Positions 36,899 through 46,462 are shown, counted from the first letter of the stretch. The stretch: 64,000 bases of DNA from Pseudomonas sp. P5_109 (GCF_034009455.1 NZ_CP125380.1:4291501-4355500), one strand, 5' to 3'. Notes: generated from the letters alone by a model not told the origin. A program made the numbers and translations.

Positions 36899-38047
36899 AT
36901 GCGAACAAACAGGATCTCCGTACAGTCAGCGCTAGGCCTGAGCCTGCTTGTACTCGGTTTGAACAGTGCCCGCGCGGATTTGCCCGCCGGTACGATTGGC
37001 CAGACCGTTCTGGCGTTTCCACCCGAAGCTCACCGCGCGTTTGTCATCGACGTCGAGTTCGACAGCTTCGTGGCTGGCCGCGTGACCGTGGTCGACCCGG
37101 ACCAGAAGCGCATCCTCGGCATGGTGCCGACCGGTTTTGCTGCGCCGTCGACCCTCAGCCATGACAAAAAGACTCTCTACAGTGCAGACATCTGGTACTC
37201 CCGTGGTACCCGTGGCACTCGTACCGACGTGCTGACCGCCTGGGACAGCTCGACCCTGTCGCCGGCCTGGGAAGTGCTGATTCCGAACAAGCGCGCCGAA
37301 TCGCTGACCCAGCGTTATTCGCTCAAGCCAAGCGGCGACGACAAGTTCGTCTACGTCTACAACTTCACCCCGTCGACCTCGGTCACTGTGGTCGACACCC
37401 AGGCCAAGGCCGTTGCCACGGAAATCGCCATCCCCGGTTGCGTACTCAACTACCCGGTCGGCAACCGCCGCTTCGCCTCGCTGTGCGGCGACGGCAGCCT
37501 GCAAGTGGTGACCCTCAACGACCAGGGCCAGGAAACCGCGCGCAGCCGCACGCCGTTCTTTGATCCGAACGCGGAAAAACTGGTAGAGCGCGCGGTCAAC
37601 GTCGGCGACACCTACTACTTCACCACCACGACCGGCACCGTGCGCCCGGTGGATTTCGCCGGCGATGCGCCGAAGATCCTGCCGTCCTGGTCACTGGTTT
37701 CCGACGAAGACAAGAAGGCCGGTTGGGCGCCGGGTGGCTGGCAGTTGATGGCCGTGGCACCGAAGCTGGATCGTCTGTACGTGCTGATGCACGACGCCCA
37801 CGAAGCCATGAAGTGGGAAGACCCAAGCCCGCTGATCTGGGCGTTTGACCTCAAGACCCACAAGAAGGTAGCGACCCTGGAAGCCCCGGTTCCGGTGTGG
37901 AGCATGCAGGCCACTGGCGACGACAAGCCGCTGTTGCTGGGTGCGGACGTGGAAGGCGGTTTGCAGATTTTCGATCTGAAGACCAACAAGCTCACCGGCA
38001 GTATGCCGAAAGTCGCGAAGACCGCGACTCAGGTCCTGAGCTACTAA
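36899..38047 (+). CDS. aauB: Aromatic amine dehydrogenase heavy (alpha) subunit
   Basis: 382 residues. A signal peptide (SALGLSLLVLGLNSARA) is followed by a seven-bladed beta-propeller of the methylamine/aromatic amine dehydrogenase heavy-chain family (FVIDVEFDSFVAGRVTVVDP, GMVPTGFAAPSTLSHDKKTLY, YSLKPSGDDKFVYVYNFTPS, PGGWQLMAVAPKLDRLYVLMH, VWSMQATGDDKPLLL). It forms the periplasmic alpha2beta2 enzyme that oxidises primary amines to aldehydes. The gene order heavy-MauE-MauD-light matches the aau cluster of Alcaligenes faecalis. Identification as aromatic rather than methylamine enzyme rests on overall resemblance and on the lack of other mau genes. Confidence 0.85.
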   Translation: MRTNRISVQSALGLSLLVLGLNSARADLPAGTIGQTVLAFPPEAHRAFVIDVEFDSFVAGRVTVVDPDQKRILGMVPTGFAAPSTLSHDKKTLYSADIWYSRGTRGTRTDVLTAWDSSTLSPAWEVLIPNKRAESLTQRYSLKPSGDDKFVYVYNFTPSTSVTVVDTQAKAVATEIAIPGCVLNYPVGNRRFASLCGDGSLQVVTLNDQGQETARSRTPFFDPNAEKLVERAVNVGDTYYFTTTTGTVRPVDFAGDAPKILPSWSLVSDEDKKAGWAPGGWQLMAVAPKLDRLYVLMHDAHEAMKWEDPSPLIWAFDLKTHKKVATLEAPVPVWSMQATGDDKPLLLGADVEGGLQIFDLKTNKLTGSMPKVAKTATQVLSY

Positions 38048-38058
38048 GAGGTTCGGCC

Positions 38059-38598
38059 ATGCACACAGATCCGATCTTCATCATTGCCAGCGCCATCGCC
38101 ATCGCGGTGTTGCTGGCCAGTGCCGCGACCCACAAGTTGCGCGCACCGGCCCGCTTCACCCGGCAACTGGCGGACTACCAATTGCTGCCCGATGCGCTGG
38201 TGCGCCCAACGGCACGCCTGGTTCCGCTGCTGGAACTGGCCATCGCCTTTGCCCTGCTGGTACCGGCAAGCCGTGGCGACGCCGCGTTCAGTGCCGCCAG
38301 CCTGTTGGCGCTGTACGCCGCCGCCATCGGCATCAACCTGTGGCGTGGTCGTGCGGACATCGACTGCGGTTGCGCCGGTCCCGACCAGGCGCAACCACTG
38401 CGCCCGGTACTGCTGGCACGCAACAGTGCACTGGTAGCCCTGGCGTTGGTGGCCAGCGTGGCGCCGGTGGCCCGCGACCTCAACCTGTTCGATGGTTTCG
38501 TGACCCTGGCCGCCGCCGCTGTCGCGCTGCTCATCTACGCCGCTGCCGATGGCTTGCTGGCGAATTCCCCTCTTCTGCTCAAATTGATTGGTAGGTAA
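38059..38598 (+). CDS. mauE: MauE-type membrane protein for dehydrogenase maturation
   Basis: 179 residues from ATG 38059 (a longer frame upstream overlaps aauB). At least four hydrophobic segments (FIIASAIAIAVLLASAAT, LVPLLELAIAFALLVPA, AASLLALYAAAIGINLW, LVALALVASVAPVA) and a CGCAGP motif in the periplasm-facing loop. MauE works with MauD in transport, disulfide formation and stability of the light subunit, which has six disulfides. It starts 11 bases after aauB and is followed 5 bases later by mauD. Confidence 0.85.
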   Translation: MHTDPIFIIASAIAIAVLLASAATHKLRAPARFTRQLADYQLLPDALVRPTARLVPLLELAIAFALLVPASRGDAAFSAASLLALYAAAIGINLWRGRADIDCGCAGPDQAQPLRPVLLARNSALVALALVASVAPVARDLNLFDGFVTLAAAAVALLIYAAADGLLANSPLLLKLIGR

Positions 38599-38603
38599 TC
38601 CAA

Positions 38604-39230
38604 ATGGAAGGCTTGATTGTTTCCAACGTTCTGCTCTGGGTGCTGCTGGTGGCCGTGGCGTTTGTCGTCATGGGCCTGGTGCGGCAGATTGGCGTGCTGC
38701 ACGGTCGCCTGGCCCCGGCTGGCGCGCTGATGGTTGACAAAGGTGTGGCGGTCAATGAAGCCGCACCACAAATCACCGCCTCCGACCGTCACGGTCGCCC
38801 GGTGAACTTCGGTTATGCCGGCGAGAAATCGCAACTGCTGTTCTTCCTCTCGCCGACCTGCCCGATCTGCAAGTCGCTGCTGCCGGCGATCAAATCCATC
38901 GCCAAGGAACAAGCAGGCAACCTCGACGTGGTGTTCGTCAGCGACGGCGACATGGACGCCCAGCAAGCGCTGATCCGCGAACACAAACTGGAAGACGCGA
39001 CTTATGTGGTCGGCCCGGAAGTCGGCATGACCTACCAGATCGGCAAGCTGCCGTACGCCGCGCTGATCGACAAGGCCGGCACCCTGCGCGCCAAAGGCCT
39101 GGTCAACTCCCGCGAGCACCTGGACAGCCTGTTCGAGGTCGAGCACCTCAAGCACGCGACGCTACAGCAGTACCTCAATGCCCAGCCGCACACCCACGAT
39201 CACGACCACAGCCACGGCCATAGCCACTGA
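38604..39230 (+). CDS. mauD: MauD, membrane-anchored thioredoxin-like disulfide protein
   Basis: 208 residues. There is an N-terminal membrane anchor (VLLWVLLVAVAFVVMGLV), then a thioredoxin-like domain with the redox motif CPICK in FFLSPTCPICKSLLPAIK and the cis-Pro region KLPYAALID. The C-terminus is a His-rich tail (HTHDHDHSHGHSH), unusual and suggestive of metal binding. MauD helps form the many disulfides of the quinoprotein light subunit in the periplasm. It sits between mauE and aauA in one operon. Confidence 0.88.
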   Translation: MEGLIVSNVLLWVLLVAVAFVVMGLVRQIGVLHGRLAPAGALMVDKGVAVNEAAPQITASDRHGRPVNFGYAGEKSQLLFFLSPTCPICKSLLPAIKSIAKEQAGNLDVVFVSDGDMDAQQALIREHKLEDATYVVGPEVGMTYQIGKLPYAALIDKAGTLRAKGLVNSREHLDSLFEVEHLKHATLQQYLNAQPHTHDHDHSHGHSH

Positions 39231-39248
39231 TAAGGCAGGGAGACCTTT

Positions 39249-39770
39249 ATGAAACTGCTGGATCTGTTGTTTGAGCGTTCGACCCGTCGCGTGGCCGACA
39301 CCACGTCGCGCCGTAAATTGCTGTCGCGCATGGGTTCGCTGATGGTGGCCGGTGCCGCCCTGCCCCTGCTGCTGCCCCTGGACCGCACCAGCAAGGCCCT
39401 GGCCGCGGAGCCCGCGCAAGCTGGCGACCCGGGTGATCCGAACAGCTGCGACTACTGGCGCTATTGCTCCATCGACGGCTTTCTGTGCAGCTGCTGCGGC
39501 GGGTCGGTGACGTCCTGCCCTCCGGGCACCGAAGCCTCGCAAGTGACCTGGATCGGCACCTGCCGCAACCCGGCCGATGGCAAGGACTACATCATTTCCT
39601 ATAACGACTGCTGCGGTAAGCAAAGCTGCGCCCAGTGCGCCTGCACCCGTAACGACAGTGAAGAACCGGCTTACCGCCCGTTCAACAACAACGATGTGAA
39701 CTGGTGCCTGGCCGCCAAATCGCACATCTACCACTGCACCGTTTCGGTTATCCGCGGCGTCGCCGTCTAA
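39249..39770 (+). CDS. aauA: Aromatic amine dehydrogenase light (beta) subunit, TTQ-bearing
   Basis: 173 residues. A twin-arginine export signal (SRRKLLSRMG, then a hydrophobic stretch ending ALAA near residue 53) is followed by a Cys-rich mature domain with the family blocks CDYWRYCSIDGFLCSCCGG, YNDCCGKQSCAQCAC and NDVNWCLA. Trp101 (VTWIGTC) and Trp152 (VNWCLA) are the two residues expected to cross-link into tryptophan tryptophylquinone. The AGGGAGA ribosome site is clear. The gene is followed by a strong terminator at 39783. Confidence 0.92.
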   Translation: MKLLDLLFERSTRRVADTTSRRKLLSRMGSLMVAGAALPLLLPLDRTSKALAAEPAQAGDPGDPNSCDYWRYCSIDGFLCSCCGGSVTSCPPGTEASQVTWIGTCRNPADGKDYIISYNDCCGKQSCAQCACTRNDSEEPAYRPFNNNDVNWCLAAKSHIYHCTVSVIRGVAV

Positions 39771-39782
39771 ACGCGCTCTTTG

Positions 39783-39814
39783 CGCCGGTTGCTCGCGCAA
39801 CCGGCGGTTTTTTT
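39783..39814 (+). terminator. Rho-independent terminator after aauA
   Basis: Stem CGCCGGTTGC / GCAACCGGCG (39783-39792 and 39797-39806) with a TCGC loop, followed by GGTTTTTTT. It separates the dehydrogenase operon from the cytochrome gene. Confidence 0.9.
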
Positions 39815-39854
39815 CCTGTGGCTGCTTTTCTTTTTTTACTGCTTTGTGTGTGTA

Positions 39855-39960
39855 CCTGTAGGAGCGAGCCTGCTCGCGAAGAACTCAAGGGCGACGCGTT
39901 AAACCAGATAGCCCGCGTTATCGTTGACGTCCTTCGCGAGCAGGCTCGCTCCTACAGGTG
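39855..39960. repeat. REP pair (GTAGGAGCGAGCCTGCTCGC class)
   Basis: A direct copy at about 39857-39882 and an inverted copy at about 39933-39959 enclose a 50-base spacer (REPIN-like). It lies between the terminator and the cytochrome gene. Confidence 0.85.
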
Positions 39961-39990
39961 CCAAACCGGTCATCAGCGGAGTTGGGTTAC

Positions 39991-40512
39991 ATGCGTAGTT
40001 TGATATTGCTCAGTCTCGTCTGCGCCTTGAGCGCCCCGCTCGCCCAGGCACGGGCCATTCCCGATCCGAACCAGCATCACGCGCCGGGCAATGAATCAGC
40101 GCAAACCCCGATAGCCCAGGCCGGGTACAGCGTCGGCGTGAACTACCAGTTGCAATGCGCCGGTTGCCACCTGGGCGACGGCACGGGTTCCGCCGCCAAC
40201 GACACACCACGGATGAAGGGCTTTGTCGGCAACTTCCTGAAAGTCCCCGGTGGCCGCGAATTCCTCGTGCGGGTACCGGGCATGTCGCAGTCGGCGTTGA
40301 ACAACGCGCAACTGGCGGACTTGCTCAACTGGCTGATGCGCGAGGACGGCATGGCTGGCAAAAGCGTGCCGGCCGACTATCAGCCTTACACCGCCGAAGA
40401 AGTCACGGCGTTGCGCGCCAAGACCATGCTCAACCTGCCCGGCACCCGTGGCGAGTTGATCAAGGCCATGCGAGCCCAGGGCATCGCGATCGATGACGGG
40501 ATGAACTACTGA
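39991..40512 (+). CDS. Monoheme cytochrome c, probable electron acceptor
   Basis: 173 residues from ATG 39991 (GCGGAG site; an upstream in-frame start at 39958 lies in REP sequence). The signal peptide is MRSLILLSLVCALSAPLAQA. There is one heme attachment motif CAGCH in NYQLQCAGCHLGDGTG, and methionines that could be the sixth ligand in GMSQSALNN and GKSVP surroundings. The only heme motif rules out a di-heme MauG maturation factor. Next to the quinoprotein genes it may carry electrons away from the amine dehydrogenase, although it has its own transcription unit. Confidence 0.8.
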   Translation: MRSLILLSLVCALSAPLAQARAIPDPNQHHAPGNESAQTPIAQAGYSVGVNYQLQCAGCHLGDGTGSAANDTPRMKGFVGNFLKVPGGREFLVRVPGMSQSALNNAQLADLLNWLMREDGMAGKSVPADYQPYTAEEVTALRAKTMLNLPGTRGELIKAMRAQGIAIDDGMNY

Positions 40513-40622
40513 GAACAACGTGCTCCAGGTTCGACCACTCGGACGGTGGACGCGTTGACGGCAAATAAGTAACGTAATCGGCGCTGCATTCGAACTCACA
40601 ATTTGGAAAGGGAGTTTGCATC

Positions 40623-40841
40623 GTGACCGAAGAGACAAAAACCAAAGGACCGGCTTCGTATTTCCCGTCTATTGAAAAAAAGTATGGGCAGCCGATCAGC
40701 CATTGGCTGGACCTGCTCAAAGCCATCACTGACAAGAAACATATGGAACTGGTGGCCTGGCTCAAAACCGAACACGGCATGGGTCATGGCCACGCCAATG
40801 CGCTGGTTGCCTATCATCTGGCCGCCAGCAAAAGCGCCTAG
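40623..40841 (+). CDS. DUF4287 domain protein
   Basis: 72 residues starting with GTG at 40623 after an AAAGGGAG ribosome site. It matches the DUF4287 pattern (YFPSIEKKYGQPISHWLDLL, HMELVAWLKTEHGMGHGHANALV). Function unknown; such small proteins occur as single genes in many soil bacteria. It stands alone, with 111 bases on each side. Confidence 0.75.
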   Translation: MTEETKTKGPASYFPSIEKKYGQPISHWLDLLKAITDKKHMELVAWLKTEHGMGHGHANALVAYHLAASKSA

Positions 40842-40952
40842 CCACGCGTCCATCCTTGTCTGCGCTGTCGGTGGTGCCGGGTAACACCGGCTCCACCGTT
40901 AATCTTCTGTTGCCCTATCCTTTCATCCAACCCATTTCGCCGGACATCGACC

Positions 40953-41627
40953 ATGTCAGCCTCCGAATCCACCCTCCTCGACAGCTGGCACCACAACGCC
41001 CAGGCCTGGATCGACGCCATCCGCACGGGCTCCATCGAAAGCCGCCTGAAGGTCACCGACCAGGCCATCCTGCTGGCGGTACTCGGCCGCCAGCCCGAGC
41101 GTGTGCTCGACCTGGGTTGCGGCGAAGGCTGGCTGTTGCGTGCATTGGCTGACCGCGCCATCGATGCGGTCGGTGTGGATGGCGATCCGACGCTGGTCGA
41201 GGCGGCGCGGGCGGCGGGTTCTTCGCCGGTGCATGTGGCGAGTTATGAAGCGCTGGCAGAAGCGCAAGTCGACATCGGCCGCGACTACAACCTGATCTGC
41301 GCGAATTTCGCCCTGCTGCAACAGGACATCATCCCCCTGCTCGGCGCCATGAACACCCTGCTCGCCCCCGGTGGCGCGCTGGTGATCCAGACACTGCATC
41401 CGTGGACGGCTGCGGCAGGTGACTATCAGGATGGCTGGCGGGAAGAAACCTTCGCCGGGTTCAAGGGGCAGTGGCAGCCGATGCCGTGGTATTTCCGTAC
41501 CCTGTCCAGTTGGCTCAATGCCCTGGACATGGCCGGTTTTACCCTGGCCGGCTTGCAGGAACCGCAGCACCCGCAAAGCCCCGTGCCACAGTCATTGCTG
41601 TTGGTGGCCGAGCCACGGCGCCTGTAG
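40953..41627 (+). CDS. Class I SAM-dependent methyltransferase
   Basis: 224 residues. SAM-binding motif I is VLDLGCGEGWLLRALA (about residues 47-62), motif II acidic residue in VGVDGDPTLVEAARA, and motif III in LLAPGGALVIQTLHPW. The target is not apparent. It is an isolated gene followed by a long REP array. Confidence 0.82.
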   Translation: MSASESTLLDSWHHNAQAWIDAIRTGSIESRLKVTDQAILLAVLGRQPERVLDLGCGEGWLLRALADRAIDAVGVDGDPTLVEAARAAGSSPVHVASYEALAEAQVDIGRDYNLICANFALLQQDIIPLLGAMNTLLAPGGALVIQTLHPWTAAAGDYQDGWREETFAGFKGQWQPMPWYFRTLSSWLNALDMAGFTLAGLQEPQHPQSPVPQSLLLVAEPRRL

Positions 41628-42035
41628 GAGGCACATTCAACATTGATGTCGCCTGACATCAAGCCTTCGCGAGCAAGCCCGCTCCCACAGGTTCGGTGGC
41701 TGTACGCAAAAACCGCGAACGGCCCAAATCATTGTGGGAGCGGGCTTGCTCGCGAAGAGGCCGGCACATCCAGCATTGATGTCACAGACACACCGCTATC
41801 GCTGGCAAGCCAGCTCCCACAGGTTCGGTGGCTGTACGCAAAATCTGCGAACGGCCCAAATCATTGTGGGAGCGGGCTTGCTCGCGAAGAGGCCGGCACA
41901 TCCAGCATTGATGTCACAGACACACCGCTATCGCTGGCAAGCCAGCTCCTACAGGGGGCGGGGTGTAAGCAGGCTTTGCGTGTACGCAGTTCAACTGTAG
42001 GAGCTGGCTTGCCAGCGATGACGTCGGCACAGCCA
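41628..42035. repeat. REP array with a 132-bp tandem duplication
   Basis: CAGGTTCGGTGGCTGTACGC starts copies at 41688 and 41820 (132-base period). Each unit carries a direct GTGGGAGCGGGCTTGCTCGC and an inverted GCTGGCAAGCCAGCTCC REP. Further REP halves lie at about 41659-41690 and 41995-42022. Nothing else is found in this 462-base gap apart from the metE terminator. Confidence 0.9.
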
Positions 42036-42069
42036 ACAAAAAAACCGGAGCACAGTGAAGTGCTCCGGT
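42036..42069 (-). terminator. Rho-independent terminator of metE
   Basis: On the minus strand the stem ACCGGAGCAC / GTGCTCCGGT (42069-42060 and 42053-42044) with a 6-base loop is followed by TTTTTTTG. It lies 21 bases past the metE stop codon. Confidence 0.9.
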
Positions 42070-42089
42070 CGGGGCATGCCGCTTTTACG

Positions 42090-44378
42090 TCAGGCCCATT
42101 CTTTACGCAGTTGGCGCGCCGCATTGACCATGTGCACCAGCGCCGCTTCGGTTTCCGGCCAGCCACGGGTTTTCAGGCCGCAGTCCGGGTTGACCCATAG
42201 GCGGTGGGCGGGAATGCGTTTGGCTGCCTTGCGCAGCAGGTTGGCCATTTCCGCGGAGTCCGGCACCCGTGGCGAGTGGATGTCGTACACGCCCGGGCCG
42301 ATTTCGTTCGGGTAGGCGAAGGCTTCGAACGCGTCCAGCAGTTCCATGTCCGAGCGCGAGGTTTCCATGGTGATCACGTCGGCATCCATGGCGGCGATGG
42401 ACTCGATCACATCGTTGAACTCGCTGTAGCACATGTGGGTGTGGATCTGGGTCTCGTCGCGCACGCCAGAGGCGCACAGGCGGAACACTTCGGTCGCCCA
42501 GTCCAGGTAGTGCTGCCACTGCGCCTGGCGCAATGGCAGGCCTTCGCGGAATGCAGCCTCGTCGATCTGCACGATCTTGATGCCGGCGGCTTCGAGGTCG
42601 ACCACTTCGTCGCGAATCGCCAGGGCCAGTTGGCGGGCCTGCACTTCGCGGCTCACGTCTTCACGCGGGAACGACCACATCAGCATGGTCACGGGGCCGG
42701 TCAGCATGCCCTTCATCACTTTGTCGGTGAGGCCTTGGGCGTAGCGGATCCACTCCACGGTCATGGCTTTCGCACGGCTCAGGTCGCCGAAGATCACCGC
42801 CGGTTTCACGCAGCGCGAACCGTAGCTCTGGACCCAGCCGAAACGGCTGAACACGTAGCCGTCGAGTTGCTCGGCGAAGTATTCGACCATGTCGTTACGC
42901 TCGGCTTCACCGTGCACCAGCACGTCCAGGCCCAGGCGTTCCTGCACCAGCACGGCGTGACGGATCTCGCTGTGCATCGCCTCGGTGTATTCGGCTTCGG
43001 TCAGCTTGCCTTGCTTGAACGATTGGCGAGCCAGACGGATCGACGCGGTTTGCGGGAACGAACCGATAGTGGTGGTCGGAAACAGCGGCAGGTTCAAGCC
43101 GGCGCGTTGTTTCTCGATACGCCGGGCAAATGGCGAGTGACGTTGGCTGTCCTTGGTGGTGATCGCCGCAACCCGAGCCTGAACGGCCGGCTTGTGGATG
43201 CGTGGCGATGCAGCACGGCTGGCCTGCACGGCACGGCTTTGAGTCAGCGCTTCAAGCACCTTCGGCGCTTCCGGCTCGTTGACGGCCTGGGCCAGCACCG
43301 CCACTTCCTCACACTTCTGCACGGCAAACGCCAGCCAGCTTTTCAGTTCGGCATCGAGCTTGTCTTCACGCCCCAGGTCGACCGGACTGTGCAGCAGCGA
43401 GCAGGACGGCGCGACCCACAGGCGATCACCCAGACGCTCATGAGCGTGCTGCAAGGTGGCCAGGGCGTTTTCCAGATCGCAACGCCAGACGTTACGGCCA
43501 TTCACCACGCCCAGCGACAGCACTTTGTAGGCGGGCAGGCGGTCGAGGATGGTCGGGAACTGCTCAGGTGCGCGGACCAGGTCGATGTGCAATCCGTCCA
43601 CTGGCAGGTTGGCGGCCAGGCCCAGGTTTTCTTCAAGGCCACCAAAGTAAGTGGCGACCAGTTTCTTCAGCGGGTCACGCTGAATCAGGTTGTAGGCGCG
43701 TTCGAAGGCGTTTTTCCACTCTTGCGGCAGATCGAGCACCAGGATCGGCTCGTCGATTTGCACCCATTCAACGCCTTGTGCCGCCAGGCGCTGGAAGATC
43801 TGGCCGTACAGCGGCAGCAGGCGATCGAGCAGTTCGAGCTTGTCGAATTCGGCGCCCTTGGCCTTGCCCAACCACAGGTAAGTCAGCGGGCCGATGATCA
43901 CCGGCTTGACGTCGTGCCCCATTGCGCGGGCCTCTTCGACTTCTTCGAACAGCTGATCCCAACCGAGCTTGAACTGCTGGTCGGCGCTGAATTCAGGCAC
44001 GAGGTAGTGATAGTTGGTGTCGAACCACTTGGTCATTTCCTGGGCGTGGGCGCCGCCGCAGCAGCTGTCGCTGACACCGCGTGCCATGCCGAACAGGGTT
44101 TGCAGGCTGGCCTTGCCATCGTGCGGGCGGAATCGCTCTGGGATCACACCGAACATCAACGAGTGAGTCAGGACCTGGTCGTACCAGGCGAAGTCGCCGA
44201 CCGGCAACAGTTCGATCCCGACTTTTTTCTGCAAGTCCCAGTGGCTCTTGCGCAGGTCACGGCCCACGGCACGCAGACCGGCTTCGTCGAGTTCGCCTTT
44301 CCAGAACGCCTCTTGAGCTTTTTTCAGTTCGCGGTCGCGACCGATGCGCGGAAATCCAAGGGAATGGGCCAATGCCAT
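42090..44378 (-). CDS. metE: Cobalamin-independent methionine synthase
   Basis: 762 residues, the normal MetE length. It transfers the methyl group of 5-methyltetrahydropteroyltri-L-glutamate to homocysteine. Landmarks: N-terminal [33 protein letters not shown], then the C-terminal catalytic half with [32 protein letters not shown], the Zn/homocysteine region [23 protein letters not shown] and [11 protein letters not shown] with the zinc Cys. Start ATG 44378 is preferred to the upstream GTG-type extension to 44411. There is no divergent metR gene beside it, unlike in many gammaproteobacteria. Confidence 0.96.
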   Translation of the reverse strand: MALAHSLGFPRIGRDRELKKAQEAFWKGELDEAGLRAVGRDLRKSHWDLQKKVGIELLPVGDFAWYDQVLTHSLMFGVIPERFRPHDGKASLQTLFGMARGVSDSCCGGAHAQEMTKWFDTNYHYLVPEFSADQQFKLGWDQLFEEVEEARAMGHDVKPVIIGPLTYLWLGKAKGAEFDKLELLDRLLPLYGQIFQRLAAQGVEWVQIDEPILVLDLPQEWKNAFERAYNLIQRDPLKKLVATYFGGLEENLGLAANLPVDGLHIDLVRAPEQFPTILDRLPAYKVLSLGVVNGRNVWRCDLENALATLQHAHERLGDRLWVAPSCSLLHSPVDLGREDKLDAELKSWLAFAVQKCEEVAVLAQAVNEPEAPKVLEALTQSRAVQASRAASPRIHKPAVQARVAAITTKDSQRHSPFARRIEKQRAGLNLPLFPTTTIGSFPQTASIRLARQSFKQGKLTEAEYTEAMHSEIRHAVLVQERLGLDVLVHGEAERNDMVEYFAEQLDGYVFSRFGWVQSYGSRCVKPAVIFGDLSRAKAMTVEWIRYAQGLTDKVMKGMLTGPVTMLMWSFPREDVSREVQARQLALAIRDEVVDLEAAGIKIVQIDEAAFREGLPLRQAQWQHYLDWATEVFRLCASGVRDETQIHTHMCYSEFNDVIESIAAMDADVITMETSRSDMELLDAFEAFAYPNEIGPGVYDIHSPRVPDSAEMANLLRKAAKRIPAHRLWVNPDCGLKTRGWPETEAALVHMVNAARQLRKEWA

Positions 44379-44450
44379 GACAATAAAACTCCATATAGTT
44401 AATGGAGCCATTGTCGGTAGTTGAGCCTTGGTGAGACAAACTCATTTTAA

Positions 44451-44465
44451 TCGTGATGATCACGA
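44451..44465. promoter_or_regulatory. Palindrome upstream of metE
   Basis: TCGTGAT-G-ATCACGA has perfect 7-base arms, 73 bases upstream of the metE start, in the gap shared with the divergent ABC transporter. It could be an operator for either gene. It is not the TGAA-N5-TTCA form of MetR. Confidence 0.45.
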
Positions 44466-44653
44466 GTTATCCTCATGATCAATCAACACTGGTTGCAAGT
44501 TGACCGACCATGACCTGTGCGTAAGCCGGATGTCGATGGCATCATCACCCGCTACGAATAATTCGATGATCGCCGCCCTCTGATCGGCCAAGGAATAATC
44601 CCGATGCGTATCAAGACACTGTCGGCCCGGGCCCGGACCGCCGGGATCAACCC

Positions 44654-45691
44654 ATGACGGCCATTTTTCGGCCGCGTCCCACCTTGATCTTTTTGTTGCT
44701 GTTACTGGTGCTGGTATTCTGGTTGTCCCTGGCCCTCGGGCCGGTCAGCCTGCCGCTGGGCGATACCCTGCTGGCCGGGATGCGTCTGCTCGGGTTGCCG
44801 CTGAACGGTGGCGACACGCAACAGGCGGAATTGATCCTCGGGCAGATTCGCCTGCCACGCAGCCTGCTCGGCATCGCCGTCGGTTCGGTACTGGCGTTGT
44901 CCGGCGTGGCCATGCAGGGGTTGTTCCGCAACCCCTTGGCCGATCCGGGCCTGGTCGGCGTTTCCGGCGGTGCGGCACTCGGTGCCGCCCTCGCCATCGT
45001 CGGCGGCAGCCTGCTCGGCGGCGTGCCACCGGCCATCGAGCCTTATCTGCTGTCGCTCTGCGCCTTCGGCGGTGGCTTGATCGTCACGGCGGTGGTGTAT
45101 CGCTTCGGCCGCCGCAACGGGCAAACCGACGTTGCCACCATGCTCCTGGCGGGCGTGGCGATGACGGCCATGGCCGGTGCCGGCGTGGGGCTGTTCACCT
45201 ACCTGGCCGATGACGCGACCTTGCGCACCCTGACGTTCTGGAACCTGGGCAGCCTCAACGGTGCCAGTTACCCGCGCCTGTGGCCTTTGTTGATCGTCAC
45301 CGTGGGCGTGGCGTTGTGGTTGCCACGTCGCGCGGCGGCGCTCAATGCCATGCTGCTGGGCGAATCCGAGGCCCGTCACCTTGGCTTCGACATCGAGCGG
45401 ATCAAGCTTGAACTGGTGTTGTGCACGGCGCTCGGCGTCGGCGCGGCCGTCGCGGCGGCCGGCCTGATCGGTTTTATCGGCCTGGTAGTGCCGCACCTGA
45501 TGCGCCTGCTGGTCGGCCCGGATCACCGGGTGTTGCTGCCCGCTTCGTTGCTGGCAGGTGCCAGCCTGTTGCTATTGGCCGATCTGGCCGCGCGCCTGGT
45601 GTTGGCGCCGGCTGAATTGCCCATCGGCATCGTCACGGCATTGATCGGCGCGCCGTTCTTTCTCTATCTGCTGGTACGAGGGCGTTCCTGA
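44654..45691 (+). CDS. hmuU: FecCD-family ABC permease, heme/iron type
   Basis: 345 residues with about ten hydrophobic segments and FecCD family blocks: [45 protein letters not shown] (shown in pieces RLPRSLLGI and [14 protein letters not shown]), [12 protein letters not shown], and [13 protein letters not shown] with the L-loop that contacts the ATPase. The overlap of its stop with the ATPase ATG shows one unit. It is named after HmuU/PhuU because of the HmuV-like ATPase and ChaN-like lipoprotein that follow; a cobalamin role (BtuC) cannot be excluded. The expected binding-protein gene (phuT/hmuT) is missing upstream. Confidence 0.8.
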   Translation: MTAIFRPRPTLIFLLLLLVLVFWLSLALGPVSLPLGDTLLAGMRLLGLPLNGGDTQQAELILGQIRLPRSLLGIAVGSVLALSGVAMQGLFRNPLADPGLVGVSGGAALGAALAIVGGSLLGGVPPAIEPYLLSLCAFGGGLIVTAVVYRFGRRNGQTDVATMLLAGVAMTAMAGAGVGLFTYLADDATLRTLTFWNLGSLNGASYPRLWPLLIVTVGVALWLPRRAAALNAMLLGESEARHLGFDIERIKLELVLCTALGVGAAVAAAGLIGFIGLVVPHLMRLLVGPDHRVLLPASLLAGASLLLLADLAARLVLAPAELPIGIVTALIGAPFFLYLLVRGRS

Positions 45692-46458
45692 TGCTGCGGG
45701 CAAACAACCTGCTGGTACGTCGGGGCAACCGCACGGTACTGGCCAATATCGATGTCCAATTGCGCCCGGGTGAAGTGCTCGGTGTGCTGGGGCCGAACGG
45801 CGCGGGCAAAAGCACCCTGCTCGCCGCACTGTGCGGCGAACTGGCGAGCAGCGAAGGCACGGTCAGCCTCGACGAGCGTCCGCTCGCCGACTGGCCGGGT
45901 CAGGAGCGGGCCAAACGCCTGGCCGTGCTGCCGCAGAGCTCGAGCCTGAACTTTGCCTTCTCGGTCAACGAAGTCGTCGGCATGGGGCGCTTGCCTCACG
46001 CCAGCGGTCGTGTGCGCGATGGCGAATTTGTCGCCGAGGCGCTGCGCTGCGCCGACGCCCTGCACCTGGCCGAACGCAGCTATCTGGCCCTGTCCGGCGG
46101 TGAGCGCCAGCGCGTGCATCTGGCGCGGGTGCTGGCTCAGCTCTGGCCGGGTGCCGAAGGGCAAACCCTGCTGCTCGATGAACCGACGTCGATGCTCGAT
46201 CCGCTGCACCAGCACACCATTTTGCAAGCCGTGCGCGACTTTGCCGAGCGCGGGGCCGCCGTGCTGGTGATTCTGCACGACCTCAACCTGGCCGCGCGCT
46301 ACTGCGATCAACTGCTGTTGTTGCAACAAGGCCTGCCCCACGCCTATGGCCCTCCGGCAGACGTGCTGACCGCCGAAGCGCTGGCGGCGGTGTATGGCCT
46401 GGAGGTGCTGATTCACCAGCATCCGGAGCGCGGCCACCCGTTGATCATCGCGCGCTGA
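45691..46458 (+). CDS. hmuV: HmuV-like heme ABC transporter ATPase
   Basis: 255 residues: Walker [10 protein letters not shown] (about residues 37-45), a Q-loop [14 protein letters not shown], signature [20 protein letters not shown], Walker [12 protein letters not shown], switch His in [14 protein letters not shown]. The LWP insertion after the signature helix is typical of HmuV proteins. It energises the FecCD permease encoded just upstream, with ATGA-type overlap. Confidence 0.88.
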   Translation: MLRANNLLVRRGNRTVLANIDVQLRPGEVLGVLGPNGAGKSTLLAALCGELASSEGTVSLDERPLADWPGQERAKRLAVLPQSSSLNFAFSVNEVVGMGRLPHASGRVRDGEFVAEALRCADALHLAERSYLALSGGERQRVHLARVLAQLWPGAEGQTLLLDEPTSMLDPLHQHTILQAVRDFAERGAAVLVILHDLNLAARYCDQLLLLQQGLPHAYGPPADVLTAEALAAVYGLEVLIHQHPERGHPLIIAR

Positions 46459-46462
46459 TTCC

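Noticed and set aside
39991..40512. Cytochrome as MauG
   Set aside because: It has only one CxxCH motif and 173 residues; MauG is a larger di-heme protein.
42204..44402. 732-codon plus-strand open frame opposite metE
   Set aside because: Complementary shadow of metE; the minus-strand protein has all MetE motifs.
44379..44653. Possible cobalamin riboswitch before metE or the ABC transporter
   Set aside because: No B12-box-like sequence or long structured leader could be seen in the 275 bases.
44604..44657. 17-codon open frame ending in an ATGA overlap with the heme-type permease, considered as a PhuT remnant
   Set aside because: The translated residues show no PhuT similarity that I can recognise and an in-frame stop lies a short way upstream.
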